Of a stretch of DNA of 64,000 nucleotides, positions 1 to 7,892 are shown piece by piece (within the stretch, counting starts at the first letter, position 1; the number at the start of each line of letters is the position of its first letter). A model generated the notes under the pieces. The model worked only from the letters and a program-made list of their open reading frames with translations, did not search any database and was not told the origin of the DNA. Where the stretch lies: the NCBI GenBank assembly GCA_963808615.1, contig CAWEGV010000011.1, forward strand, positions 496,001-560,000. Reading direction: 5' to 3'. Position numbers and translations under genes: made by a program. This DNA is from Palsa-504 sp963808615. Lineage in GTDB: Bacteria; Actinomycetota; Actinomycetes; Streptosporangiales; Streptosporangiaceae.

Positions 1-1390
1 CGACCAGCAGTTCGAGGCCGACTTCGGCCTCGAACTTGGCGTCCTCGGTGGCGTCCAGGTAGCGGATGACCGCATCGGCGATGTCGGCGTTGATATGGAA
101 CGCGGCGGTCCCGGCGGGCCAGTAGCCGGAGCACTCCTGGCCGCGGATCGTCCGCCAAGGGAACGCGGCCCCGGTCAGGCCGAGGTCGAGGGCATGCCGC
201 CTGGCCTCGGGCAGGACCATGTGCCGCCAGCGCAGGGCGTCGGCCGCGGTGTACGGCTGGGTGTAGGTGAGCACGGGCAGCACGAACGTCTCGGTGTCCC
301 AGAACGTGTGCCCGTCGTAGCCGCTGCCGGTCAGCCCCTTGGCCGCGATCGGCCGGTACTCCGCCCGCGCTCCGGCCTGCAGGATGTGGAACAGCCCGAA
401 GCGGACCGCCTGCTGAACCTCGGCATCGCCCTCGACTTCGACGTCGGCGCCGTCCCAGAACTCGTCCAGGTACTCCCGCTGTTCGTCCAGCAGGCCGTCC
501 CAGCCGGTCAGGTGGGCTGCGGCCAGCGCGCCGACGGTCTGGTCGATCAGGGCCGGCCTGGACCGCTGGCTCGACCAGCCGTAGCTGATGAACTTCACGA
601 TGCACAGCTGCTCGCCCGGGGCCACCTCGGCCGCGACCGTGGACCGGCCCAGATCCGGGTACGACTCGGTCCGGCACTGCATCTTGGCCGGGCCGGTGAT
701 GACGTGTGACATCCCGGCCGCCATCCGCAGCCCGCTGACTCGCGTCCCGTGCACCAGCACCACCCGGGGCGTCGCGCCGTCGTACGTCTGGTGCTCCTCG
801 CTGACCAGCGGGGATTCAAGGACGGCCGCCAGGCGTGGATCCTTGCCCCGCATCGGCAGTTCCTCGTTGGTGACGAGCTCGGACTGCAGCACGAGCCGCA
901 GCTTCTGGTCCACCGGCTCGACCGTGTAGCTGATCGCCGCGATCGCCCGCTGGGTCAGCGACACCATCCGCACCGAGGTCACCTTGATCCTGGCATCGAC
1001 CGGGGAGGACCAGTCGACTCGCCGGGTCAGCGTGCCCGCCTGCAGGTCCAGGACGCGCTCGTGGGAGTGCAGGGTGCCGTACCTGATGTCGAAGGGCTCG
1101 TCGTCGACCAGCAGCCGGATCAGCTTGCCGTTGGTGACGTTGATGACGGTCTGCCCGGCGTCCGGGAAGCCGTAGCCGGCCTCCGCGTACGGCAGCGGCC
1201 GGACCTCGTACATCGAGTTGAGGTAGGTACCGGGCAGCCCGTGCGGGTCCCCCTCATCCAGGTTGCCGCGCAGCCCGATGTGCCCGTTCGACAGCGCGAA
1301 GACCGATTCGCTCTGCGGGAGCAGATCCAGGTTGAATTCCTTCTCCACGAGCCGCCAGGGCTCCGTACCGTACGCGGCCTGCTTGATCAT
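1..1390 (-). CDS. GH65 disaccharide phosphorylase (maltose/trehalose/kojibiose type), 3' end cut by window edge
   Basis: About 463 codons lie in the window; the C-terminal half is missing. The ATG at 1390 starts MIKQAAYGTEPW and overlaps the upstream HAD gene's stop (ATGA, 4 bp), so the two are translationally coupled. The N-terminal beta-sandwich of GH65 is recognisable (FALSNGHIGLRGNLDEGDP, about residues 31-49), and the stretch GYDGHTFWDTETFVLPVL carries the FWDTE signature of the family's catalytic barrel. Family knowledge: GH65 enzymes phosphorolyse alpha-linked glucose disaccharides to beta-glucose-1-phosphate plus glucose, and the adjacent beta-phosphoglucomutase converts that product to glucose-6-phosphate. 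The substrate (maltose, trehalose or kojibiose) cannot be decided because the acceptor-site loops lie outside the window. Cytoplasmic: no signal peptide. Confidence 0.93.
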   Translation of the reverse strand, partial: MIKQAAYGTEPWRLVEKEFNLDLLPQSESVFALSNGHIGLRGNLDEGDPHGLPGTYLNSMYEVRPLPYAEAGYGFPDAGQTVINVTNGKLIRLLVDDEPFDIRYGTLHSHERVLDLQAGTLTRRVDWSSPVDARIKVTSVRMVSLTQRAIAAISYTVEPVDQKLRLVLQSELVTNEELPMRGKDPRLAAVLESPLVSEEHQTYDGATPRVVLVHGTRVSGLRMAAGMSHVITGPAKMQCRTESYPDLGRSTVAAEVAPGEQLCIVKFISYGWSSQRSRPALIDQTVGALAAAHLTGWDGLLDEQREYLDEFWDGADVEVEGDAEVQQAVRFGLFHILQAGARAEYRPIAAKGLTGSGYDGHTFWDTETFVLPVLTYTQPYTAADALRWRHMVLPEARRHALDLGLTGAAFPWRTIRGQECSGYWPAGTAAFHINADIADAVIRYLDATEDAKFEAEVGLELLV

Positions 1391-2154
1391 CTGGTGCCCG
1401 CCCCTCCTTGGCCGTCGCCCTCGAGAAGCTCCGCCAGGTCCTTGACCACGATGTCAGCGCCGTGCTCCCTCAGTTCGGCCGCCTGGCCGACCCGGTCCAC
1501 GCCTACCGTCAGGGCGAAGTGGCCCGCGTGTCCCGCGGCCACGCCCGCCTGCGCGTCCTCGAAGACCACCGCGTGCGCGGCGGGCACGCCGAGCGCCTCG
1601 GCCGCGGCCAGGAAGGTGTCAGGCGCGGGCTTGCCTCGCAGGCCGCGCTGCTTCGCGATGACCCCGTCGATCCTGGTGTCGAACAGGTCCTCGATGCCGG
1701 CGGACTTCAGCACCTGGACGGTGTTCGCACTGGCCGAGACGATCGCGGTGCGGATGCCGCCAGCCCGCACCGCCTTGATGTAGGCGATGGTGCCCTCGTA
1801 CACCTGGACCCCTCCGGCGGCGATCTTCGCCAGGACCAGGTCATTCTTGCGGTTGCTCAGGCCGTACAAGGTCGGCGTCCCCGGCGGGTCGTCCGGCGTG
1901 CCCTCGGGCAGGTCGATGCCGCGGGACTCCAGGAACGACCTGGTTCCGTCCAGCCGGGGCTTGCCGTCGACATACGCGTCGTATTCATGGTGCGGATCGA
2001 ACGGGACGAACTCGGTTCCTGTGCTCTGGGCGCGCTCGCGGAGGAACTCGTCGAACATTTCCTTCCACGCCGCCGCGTGCACAGTCGCGGTCTGCGTCAC
2101 CACGCCGTCCATGTCGAACAGGCAGGCCGAAACCCCGTCAGGCAGCCCGAACAT
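1387..2154 (-). CDS. pgmB: Beta-phosphoglucomutase-like HAD hydrolase
   Basis: 255 residues. HAD motif I is at the N terminus (CLFDMDGVVTQTATVHAAAW), with the two Asp of DMDG as nucleophile and acid/base. Motif II is in TAIVSASANT, and motifs III/IV are in GKPAPDTFL and VVFEDAQAGVAAG. The roughly 80-residue cap insertion after motif I is longer than in textbook beta-PGM (about 220 residues), as is common in actinobacterial versions. A GGAGGGG ribosome site precedes the ATG at 2154. It overlaps the GH65 phosphorylase by 4 bp. The pair makes glucose-6-phosphate from a disaccharide: phosphorolysis to beta-Glc-1-P, then isomerisation. A trehalose-phosphatase-like HAD activity is a less likely alternative. 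Confidence 0.88.
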   Translation of the reverse strand: MFGLPDGVSACLFDMDGVVTQTATVHAAAWKEMFDEFLRERAQSTGTEFVPFDPHHEYDAYVDGKPRLDGTRSFLESRGIDLPEGTPDDPPGTPTLYGLSNRKNDLVLAKIAAGGVQVYEGTIAYIKAVRAGGIRTAIVSASANTVQVLKSAGIEDLFDTRIDGVIAKQRGLRGKPAPDTFLAAAEALGVPAAHAVVFEDAQAGVAAGHAGHFALTVGVDRVGQAAELREHGADIVVKDLAELLEGDGQGGAGTR

Positions 2155-2172
2155 CCGCCCCTCCGCAGAAAG

Positions 2173-2502
2173 TTACGCCGGGAAATCCGGCTTGTCCTCT
2201 GGTACCTCCAGGTCGGCCTTGGCCAGTTCCTCGATGTTGACGTCCTTGAAGGTGACCACACGCACATTCTTGACGAACCGGGCGGGGCGGTACATATCCC
2301 AGACCCACGCGTCTCGCATCGTAACTTCGAAGAAGACCTCGCCGTTGTCACTTGACCGAACGTTCAGCTCGACGTCATTGGTGAGATAGAACCTGCGCTC
2401 GGTCTCGACCACGTGGGTGAACAAGCCGACCACGTCGCGGTACTCGCGATAGAGCTGAAGCTCCATGTCGGCCTCGTACTTCTCAAGGTCCTCCGCGCTC
2501 AT
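2173..2502 (-). CDS. DUF2469 family conserved actinobacterial protein
   Basis: 109 residues beginning MSAEDLEKYEADMELQLYRE. The acidic N-terminal helix followed by YRDVVGLFTHVVETERRFYL and a Trp-rich block (MRDAWVWDMYRPARF) matches the DUF2469 family. This family lies immediately downstream of rnhB in most actinomycetes, as it does here (15 bp between the rnhB stop and this start). Function is unknown. A small soluble alpha/beta protein is suggested by the lack of membrane segments or metal motifs. Synteny, length and sequence all agree. Confidence 0.9.
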   Translation of the reverse strand: MSAEDLEKYEADMELQLYREYRDVVGLFTHVVETERRFYLTNDVELNVRSSDNGEVFFEVTMRDAWVWDMYRPARFVKNVRVVTFKDVNIEELAKADLEVPEDKPDFPA

Positions 2503-2517
2503 GAGTCCATTCTCCTC

Positions 2518-3504
2518 TCATTCCCCCCGAATGCACCCGTCCGGCCTGGCAAAGGAGCCAGCCGCGGCGGCCGCCACGGGCATCATGGCGGCCTCGGGAT
2601 CGGCCAGATCCACGGCGTCCATCGCGTCCTCGGTGGTCATCAGAACCATCGGGTCCATGACGTCCGTCGGGGCATCAGGGTCCGCCGCGGCCACGGCCCG
2701 GTTCACATTCACGAACGAGTACCGGTGCACCGGACACGGTCCATGTTCGGTCAGCGCGCGCACGTGCTCATCGGTGTTGTAGCCCTTGTGCCGGTCGAAC
2801 CCATACAACGGATAACGTTCGTGCAGGTCCCGCATCATCCGGTCCCGGCTGACCTTGGCCACGACCGAGGCGGCGGCCACGGACGCGGTGACCCGGTCGC
2901 CCTTCCACACCGCCAGGGCGGGCACCGGAAGACCGCGGACAGGGAAACCGTCGGTCAGCACGTAGCCCGGCTGGCAGCGCAGGCCGGCGAACGCGCGGCG
3001 CATGCCGGCCACGTTGCACACGTGCAGTCCGGTCGCGTCGATCTGGTCGGAGCCGATGACCACGACGTGCCAGTCGATGGCCCATCGGAGCACCTCCGCG
3101 TAGGCCTCCTCGCGGGCCGCCGCGCTGAGGAGCTTAGAGTCGGCCAGGCCCCGGATGCGCCGGATGCGGGCCGGGTCCAGGACCACGGCCGCGACCACGA
3201 GCGGACCCGCGCAAGCCCCCCGGCCGGCCTCGTCGATGCCCGCGACCGGAGCGAACCCGGCCCGCGCGAGTACCACCTCGTACGCACCGAGCCCTCCGTC
3301 ACGCCGCGGCGTGTAGCCGGGATGCCGGCGACCGATCCTTCCGTCCCCGGCATCCGGGGCAACCGAAGAAGCCGGGGAGGCTATTGAGGCGGGAGGGGCC
3401 AGAGGGGCGGGAGGGCCGGGGGAGGTGGGAGGAGGCACAGAGACCGGAGAGAGCAGGAGGGAGGGGCCGCTGGCTGCTGCCGGCGCACCGTGATGGCGGG
3501 TCAT
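2518..3504 (-). CDS. rnhB: Ribonuclease HII
   Basis: Cleaves the RNA strand of RNA/DNA hybrids and initiates removal of single misincorporated ribonucleotides. The catalytic DEDD set begins in VAGIDEAGRGACAGPLVVA, continues with ADSKLLSAAAREEAY, and includes SVVAKVSRDRMM with the downstream Asp region. At 328 residues it is longer than usual (about 200-260). The excess is a Pro/Ala/Ser-rich N-terminal leader of about 70 residues before TPRRDGGLGAYE, which is the normal actinobacterial beginning. No good internal start is obvious, so the leader is probably real or the start is a weak non-ATG codon. The C terminus also carries an Asp/Met/Ala-rich tail after FVNVNRAVA. Middle gene of the rpsP operon. 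Confidence 0.93.
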   Translation of the reverse strand: MTRHHGAPAAASGPSLLLSPVSVPPPTSPGPPAPLAPPASIASPASSVAPDAGDGRIGRRHPGYTPRRDGGLGAYEVVLARAGFAPVAGIDEAGRGACAGPLVVAAVVLDPARIRRIRGLADSKLLSAAAREEAYAEVLRWAIDWHVVVIGSDQIDATGLHVCNVAGMRRAFAGLRCQPGYVLTDGFPVRGLPVPALAVWKGDRVTASVAAASVVAKVSRDRMMRDLHERYPLYGFDRHKGYNTDEHVRALTEHGPCPVHRYSFVNVNRAVAAADPDAPTDVMDPMVLMTTEDAMDAVDLADPEAAMMPVAAAAAGSFARPDGCIRGE

Positions 3505-3558
3505 GACACCCCGCAGAGTACGCCAGTTGCCGGCTTTGCGCTGACCGCTAGTGGACAG

Positions 3559-4636
3559 CTAGCGCGACGGTGACGACCGTCGGCGCCGGGCGGCCCGCAT
3601 CCGGATCCGGCGCTGCGCCCAGGTCAGGGGCGTGGCCACGATGAAGCCGAACGCCAGTGGCCAGGCCGCGCCGCCCGCCTCGACCCGCGCCGGCAGCGGG
3701 CCGGACAGGCCGCCGGACGGCCCGGCACCGACCGCCCCCAGCCCGCCCACGGCGCTCAGAGCGCTCAGGCCCGACTGGGAGAAGGTGGCCGGAATGGGCA
3801 GGATCCGCCAGTGGCTGGGCGGCCAGATGATCACGAAGGCCCGGCCGATCACCGCGCTTTCCGGGACCGTGCCGCCGCCGGGATCGTCCAGGTGGAGCCG
3901 TGAGTCATCGGAGTAGAGCCTGTTGTCCCCCATGACCCACAGCCAGCGCCGGCACCTTGATGTTGAACCTGATCTGCGACGGGTCCGCCCCCGGATACAG
4001 GTACGACGTCTCGTTCAGCGGAACGCCGTTGATTGTGACCCGGCCCTGGGCGTCACAGCAGGCCACGTGGTCGCCGGGCACCCCGATGACCCGCTTGATA
4101 AGGATGTCTCCCGGATGGCCGAAGCCGAACATGCTGGCAAAGCCATCGGCGAACTGCTCGAAGATGTTCCCGCTCGTCGGCACCGACCCCGGATCCCAGG
4201 ATCCGTCTCCGTTGAAGACCACGATGTCGCCGCGCTGGATACCGCGGAAATGGTAAACGAGCTTATTGACCAGCACCCGGTCATTGATCTGGAGCGTGTT
4301 CTCCATCGATCCCGACGGAATCCAGAAGACCTGGACAAAGTAGGTCTTGATCACCACCGCGAGCACCAGCGAGATCGCGATCAGGATCGGCAACTCGCGC
4401 CAGAACGAGCGCCGCCTGCCCTTGCGCGCACCCTCGGTGCTCGGCTGGTCCGGACCGGAATCAGCGCCGGACCCCGCCGCATCAGCCTGCGCATCTGCTG
4501 CCGACAGCCCGCCTTCGGTCCGCGCGTCGGTCCCGTCTGGGGCTTCTGCGGATCCGGTCTCCGACCCGACCGCAGGTCCCGGGCCCGGTGCGTCGGACGC
4601 GGCGCCGGCGTCCGATCCGCTCACCTGGACCCACAT
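3559..4636 (-). pseudogene. lepB: Signal peptidase I, first copy, frameshifted
   Basis: Type I signal peptidase in two frames. Frame one (4636 to about 3947) has an acidic cytoplasmic leader, one membrane helix (LPILIAISLVLAVVIKTYFV), the catalytic Ser box PSGSMENTLQINDRVL and the Lys box GDILIKRVIGVPGDHV. Frame two holds box E (MGDNRLYSDDS) and a C-terminal membrane segment ending at 3559. Comparison with the intact neighbour (VPAGHLWVMGDNR) shows that restoring two G residues near 3945-3949 gives VPAGWLWVMGDNR and one protein of about 359 residues. Both catalytic residues lie before the break, but without box E the product would be inactive. It may be a true pseudogene or a sequence error; several other genes in the window also lack a G. 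Confidence 0.85.
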
Positions 4637-4669
4637 CCCTCGTTGAGGCTGACCGTCACCCAGTCGAGC

Positions 4670-5653
4670 TTAGCGCCGCCGGCGCACCAGGAGCCACGGG
4701 GCGCCGATGACCCCGGCCGCGGCGGCGGCGCCCGCTACCGGGACGGCCGCCACGGCGCTCAGCGCGGCCCCGCCGACCGTCTGGGCCCCGACCAGGGCGG
4801 CACCTGCGGCCCCGGCGTGCAGGGCAGCCTGGCCGAAGGTAGCGGGGATGGGCAGATCGTTGATCGCCGACGGCGGCCAGATGATCATGAACGCCCGGCC
4901 CACGACTTCGTTCTCGGGTATGGCCCCGCCGCCCGGGTCGCTGGTGTGGTAGCGAGAGTCGTCTGAGTCGCTGCGGTTGTCCCCCATGACCCACAGGTGA
5001 CCGGCCGGCACAGTGACGGGCCCGAACGGGAATGAGGGCGGGTCGCCCGGATACAGGTAAGACGTCTCGGTCAGCGGGACTCCGTTGACCGTCACTTTCC
5101 CGTCGGTGCAGCAGGCCACGCGGTCGCCGGGCAGGCCGATGACCCGCTTGACGTAGTAGGTCTGGCTGCTGTGCAGCCCGACACCCGAGAGCACGTCGTC
5201 CCAGATCCGGACGACCGGGTCGCTCGAGGGGGATAGCGCATCGGGTCCCCACGAGTTCTGCCCGCTGAACACCACGATGTCGCCGCGGGCGATGCCGCGG
5301 AAGTGGTAGACGAGCTTGTTCACCAGGACCCGGTCGTTGATTTGGAGCGTGTTCTCCATCGATCCCGACGGGATCTTGTACACCTGCACGATGAAGGCCT
5401 TCACCACCAACGTGAGCACGGCGGCGGCCACGACGATAATGAGCAGCTCGCGCCAGAACTTCCTCGGCTTCTTGCCCGCCGCAGCGCTTTTACCGTCGTC
5501 CCGGGCATCTGCGGCGTCAGCGGAGCCGCCCGAACCAGGCCGCGCAGCGTGCCGGCGGGGGCCGCGAGCGCCCTGGGCAGGCTCTTCTGAGAGGCGAGGG
5601 GACGCGAGCGTGCCCGGCTCAGGCCGATCGTCCATCGGCTGCCCCCCAGGCAC
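4670..5653 (-). CDS. lepB: Signal peptidase I, second (intact) copy
   Basis: Membrane serine/lysine peptidase that removes signal peptides from exported proteins. 327 residues from a GTG at 5653, one base beyond the rplS stop; an in-frame ATG (MDDRPEPG) at 5635 is an alternative. The order is a charged cytoplasmic leader, membrane helix (LLIIVVAAAVLTLVVKAFIV), catalytic Ser in IPSGSMENTLQINDRVL, catalytic Lys in YYVKRVIGLPGDRVA, and box E MGDNRSDSDDSRYH. A second hydrophobic C-terminal segment ends in Arg-rich residues, as in the Streptomyces Sip enzymes with a C-terminal anchor. Tandem lep genes after rplS are typical of actinomycetes. With the neighbouring copy broken, this is the only complete enzyme in the window. 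Confidence 0.95.
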   Translation of the reverse strand: MPGGQPMDDRPEPGTLASPRLSEEPAQGARGPRRHAARPGSGGSADAADARDDGKSAAAGKKPRKFWRELLIIVVAAAVLTLVVKAFIVQVYKIPSGSMENTLQINDRVLVNKLVYHFRGIARGDIVVFSGQNSWGPDALSPSSDPVVRIWDDVLSGVGLHSSQTYYVKRVIGLPGDRVACCTDGKVTVNGVPLTETSYLYPGDPPSFPFGPVTVPAGHLWVMGDNRSDSDDSRYHTSDPGGGAIPENEVVGRAFMIIWPPSAINDLPIPATFGQAALHAGAAGAALVGAQTVGGAALSAVAAVPVAGAAAAAGVIGAPWLLVRRRR

Positions 5654-5654
5654 G

Positions 5655-6014
5655 TCAGCTTCCGGTCTGGTCGCGACGCTCCTTGATCCGTGCTGCCTTG
5701 CCGCGCAGTTCCCGCAGGTAGTACAGCTTGGCGCGGCGTACCCGGCCCCGGCTGACCGTCTCGATGTGGTCGATCGACGGGCTGTGCACCGGGAAGGTCC
5801 GCTCCACGCCTACGCCGTAGCTGATCTTGCGGACCGTGAACGTCTCCCGGGCCCCGCTGCCCTGACGCCGGATCACCACGCCCTGGAACACCTGGATGCG
5901 TGAGCGGTTCCCCTCGGTGACCCGTACGTGAACCCTCAGCGTGTCCCCGGGCCGGAAGTCCGGGATGTCAGGCCGGGTCTGGGCCTGCTCGATTTCGGCA
6001 ATCGCGGTGTGCAT
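5655..6014 (-). CDS. rplS: Ribosomal protein bL19
   Basis: 119 residues starting at the ATG at 6014 (MHTAIAEIEQAQTRPDIPDF); the frame is open much further upstream, but this start gives the normal family length. The L19 signature is clear: PGDTLRVHVRVTEGNRSRIQ, then FQGVVIRRQGSGARETFTVR, and the C-terminal basic segment RRAKLYYLRELRGKAARIKE. It sits in the 50S subunit at the 30S interface. Preceded by trmD with 106 bp between, and followed within one base by lepB. Confidence 0.97.
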   Translation of the reverse strand: MHTAIAEIEQAQTRPDIPDFRPGDTLRVHVRVTEGNRSRIQVFQGVVIRRQGSGARETFTVRKISYGVGVERTFPVHSPSIDHIETVSRGRVRRAKLYYLRELRGKAARIKERRDQTGS

Positions 6015-6120
6015 GACAGCAGTTTCCTCGGTGTGGTCGTGTGCGCCGGACCCGGCGGCAGCCGGCTCGCGCCGGGCGTTCGGGGTCCCCCCAGCCCATA
6101 CTTGAAAAAGACAGCGGACT

Positions 6121-6975
6121 TCAGTGTGCCATATCTTCGCCGCTAACCGGAAAGCCGGTGGCGGAAGAGCCCTCCGCCTCCTGGCCGGCTCCGGCCGCCT
6201 GGCATCCGGCCTCGGCCAGCACTCGCAGGTCACGAGGGTCCAGGCCGCGCAGGTCCGCGATGAGATCCGGCCGGTGCGCGGCGGTGCGGCGCAACGCCAT
6301 ATCGCGCCGCCAGCGGCTGATCGCCGCGTGGTTGCCCGACAACAGCACCTCAGGCACCTCCCGTCCGCGCCAGACGCGTGGCCTGGTGTAGACCGGCCCC
6401 TCGAGCAGCCCCCGCATGGCCGGGTCCCCACCCAGGAGGTCGCCGCCGAACGAATCATCCCCCGCCGAGCACGCGTTGCCGAGTACGCCGGGCAGGAGCC
6501 GGCCGATGGCCTCCACCATGACCAGCACCGCTGCTTCGCCGCCCGCCAGCACGTAGTCGCCGATGCTGACCTCGTCCACATCCATCCGCGACCGCATCTC
6601 CTCGACCACCCGGCCGTCGATGCCCTCGTACCGGCCGCACGCGAACACCAGCCGCGACTGGCCCGCGTACCTAGCCGCCAGGTCCTGCGTGAACGGCACC
6701 CCGCTCGGCGTGGGCACCACCAGGGTGGCCCCGGGCCCGCCGGCCAGGATCTCCTCGAGCGCATCACCCCAGACGCCTGGCTTCATCACCATGCCCGGCC
6801 CGCCGCCGAACGGCACGTCGTCCACGCTGTGATGCACGTCCGTCGCCCAGCGCCGCAGGTCATGCACGCCGAACGTAATGTCGTCCCGCGCTGCTGCCTT
6901 CCCGATCAGTGATACGCCCAGGGGGCTGTCGAAGTACTCGGGGAAGATCGTCACGATGTCGATTACCAGCCCCAC
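6121..6975 (-). CDS. trmD: tRNA (guanine-N1)-methyltransferase
   Basis: Methylates G37 of tRNAs using S-adenosylmethionine, preventing +1 frameshifting. 284 residues from a GTG at 6975 (MGLVIDIVTIFPEYFDSPLG). SPOUT-class motifs are visible: DDVPFGGGPGMVMKPGVW, FACGRYEGIDGRVVE (knot loop region), and ISIGDYVLAGGEAAVLVMVE as VSIGDYVLAGGEAA. The C-terminal part includes LSGNHAAISRWRRDMALRRT, the tRNA-binding domain. The protein is slightly longer than E. coli TrmD because of a C-terminal tail after DLRVLAEAG. Standard rpsP-rimM-trmD-rplS order. Confidence 0.97.
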   Translation of the reverse strand: MGLVIDIVTIFPEYFDSPLGVSLIGKAAARDDITFGVHDLRRWATDVHHSVDDVPFGGGPGMVMKPGVWGDALEEILAGGPGATLVVPTPSGVPFTQDLAARYAGQSRLVFACGRYEGIDGRVVEEMRSRMDVDEVSIGDYVLAGGEAAVLVMVEAIGRLLPGVLGNACSAGDDSFGGDLLGGDPAMRGLLEGPVYTRPRVWRGREVPEVLLSGNHAAISRWRRDMALRRTAAHRPDLIADLRGLDPRDLRVLAEAGCQAAGAGQEAEGSSATGFPVSGEDMAH

Positions 6976-7030
6976 GACCTCTTCCTTAATTCTTGATTCC
7001 TAACGGACGCCGGTACGAGCGGCCGGGCCC

Positions 7031-7642
7031 CTACTCTGCCTGCCGGGGATCGAGCAGGCCCGTGGGCGGGTCGATGACCAGGACGCCCGTGGTGAGGTCC
7101 ACCTCGGGCACGATCGCCTTCACGAACGGCACCAGCAGCTCCTCGTCTGCCCGGCGCCGCACCACGAGCAGGTCCTGGCCGTAGTGCAGCACGTCGGTGA
7201 CGACGCCCACCGGGTCGCCGGTAGTGGTCCGCACCGAAAGGCCGACCAGCTCATGGTCACGGAACTCGTCGGGATGGGCCACCTCCGGCAGCTGGCCGGA
7301 ATCGACGCTGAGCCAGCTGCCGGTCAGTTCCCCGGCCGCGGTCCGGTCCGTGATGCCCGCGAACGCGACAAGCAGCTGCCCCGAATGCCAGCGTGCCGAA
7401 GCCACCTTCAGTGTTCTCTCGGGGGGGACGACCCCCCCCAGACCCCCCCCGCTCACGGGGGGACTGCCCGTCCCCCCGTTCCCCCCTAGCCCTGGCCGCC
7501 CCTCCGGGGCGTCCAGGGTAGGGCTTACGTCCAGCACCGCGCCCACGGCAAAGCGGAGGTCAGGCTCGTCGGTCCTGACACCGATCACGACCTCGCCGCG
7601 GATTCCGTGCGGGCGGCCGATCCGGCCGACGATGACCCGCAT
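7031..7642 (-). CDS. rimM: 16S rRNA processing protein RimM with a repeat-derived insertion
   Basis: Ribosome maturation factor acting on the 30S head with S19. 203 residues, N-terminal RimM domain (VIVGRIGRPHGIRGEVVI) and C-terminal PRC-barrel (DHELVGLSVRTTTGDPVGVV to the end). Between about residues 42 and 72, where related proteins run straight from the first strand block into the LKV..RWH segment, this copy carries a Gly/Pro-rich insert (SPTLDAPEGRPGLGGNGG and GSPPVSGGGLGGVVPPE). The insert is encoded by the G-tract repeat at 7420-7490, a family also found between genes elsewhere in this window. The reading frame is kept, and the insert is probably a disordered loop. Start ATG at 7642, 6 bp after khpA. 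Confidence 0.94.
   Translation of the reverse strand: MRVIVGRIGRPHGIRGEVVIGVRTDEPDLRFAVGAVLDVSPTLDAPEGRPGLGGNGGTGSPPVSGGGLGGVVPPERTLKVASARWHSGQLLVAFAGITDRTAAGELTGSWLSVDSGQLPEVAHPDEFRDHELVGLSVRTTTGDPVGVVTDVLHYGQDLLVVRRRADEELLVPFVKAIVPEVDLTTGVLVIDPPTGLLDPRQAE
7420..7490 (-). repeat. G-tract-rich dispersed repeat, copy inside rimM
   Basis: On the minus strand it reads a run of G5-G8 tracts separated by short spacers, with the core ACGGGGGGACGGGCAGTCCC, then CCCGTGAGCGGGGGGGG and ending GTCGTCCCCCC. It aligns along its whole length with the copies at 61000-61085 and 23343-23420. It contributes about 24 codons to rimM without breaking the frame. The paired G and C tracts could form hairpins or G-quadruplexes. 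Confidence 0.75.
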
Positions 7643-7648
7643 CGGGGG

Positions 7649-7891
7649 TCAGCGGACCTCGCTGGCGTCCACCAGGTCGATCCGGACGTAACGGCCCGCC
7701 GCCAGGGCGTTGATCACCGTCCGCAGCGCCTTGGCGGTGCGCCCGCCCCGGCCGATGACCTTGCCGAGGTCATCGGGATGCACCCGCACCTCGAGGACGC
7801 TGCCCCGGCGCAGCGGCCTGGTGGCTACCCGGACCTCGTCCGGATACTGGACGATGCCTCGCACCAAATGCTCGAGGGCTTCCTCAAGCAC
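7649..7891 (-). CDS. khpA: KH-domain RNA-binding protein KhpA
   Basis: Small RNA-binding protein that sits between rpsP and rimM in most Gram-positives. 80 residues from the GTG at 7891 (MLEEALEHLVRGIVQYPDEV), preceded by GGAGCGGAG and 1 bp after the rpsP stop. A GTG at 7915 would add eight residues and overlap rpsP by 23 bp, which fits the family less well. The single KH fold is seen in SVLEVRVHPDDLGKVIGRGG followed by RTAKALRTVINAL; the GxxG loop is GRGG. In Streptococcus KhpA partners with KhpB/Jag. Confidence 0.92.
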   Translation of the reverse strand: MLEEALEHLVRGIVQYPDEVRVATRPLRRGSVLEVRVHPDDLGKVIGRGGRTAKALRTVINALAAGRYVRIDLVDASEVR

Positions 7892-7892
7892 G

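Noticed and set aside
5655..6767. A 370-residue version of L19.
   Set aside because: Everything before the ATG at 6014 is an out-of-frame reading of trmD; L19 is about 119 residues.
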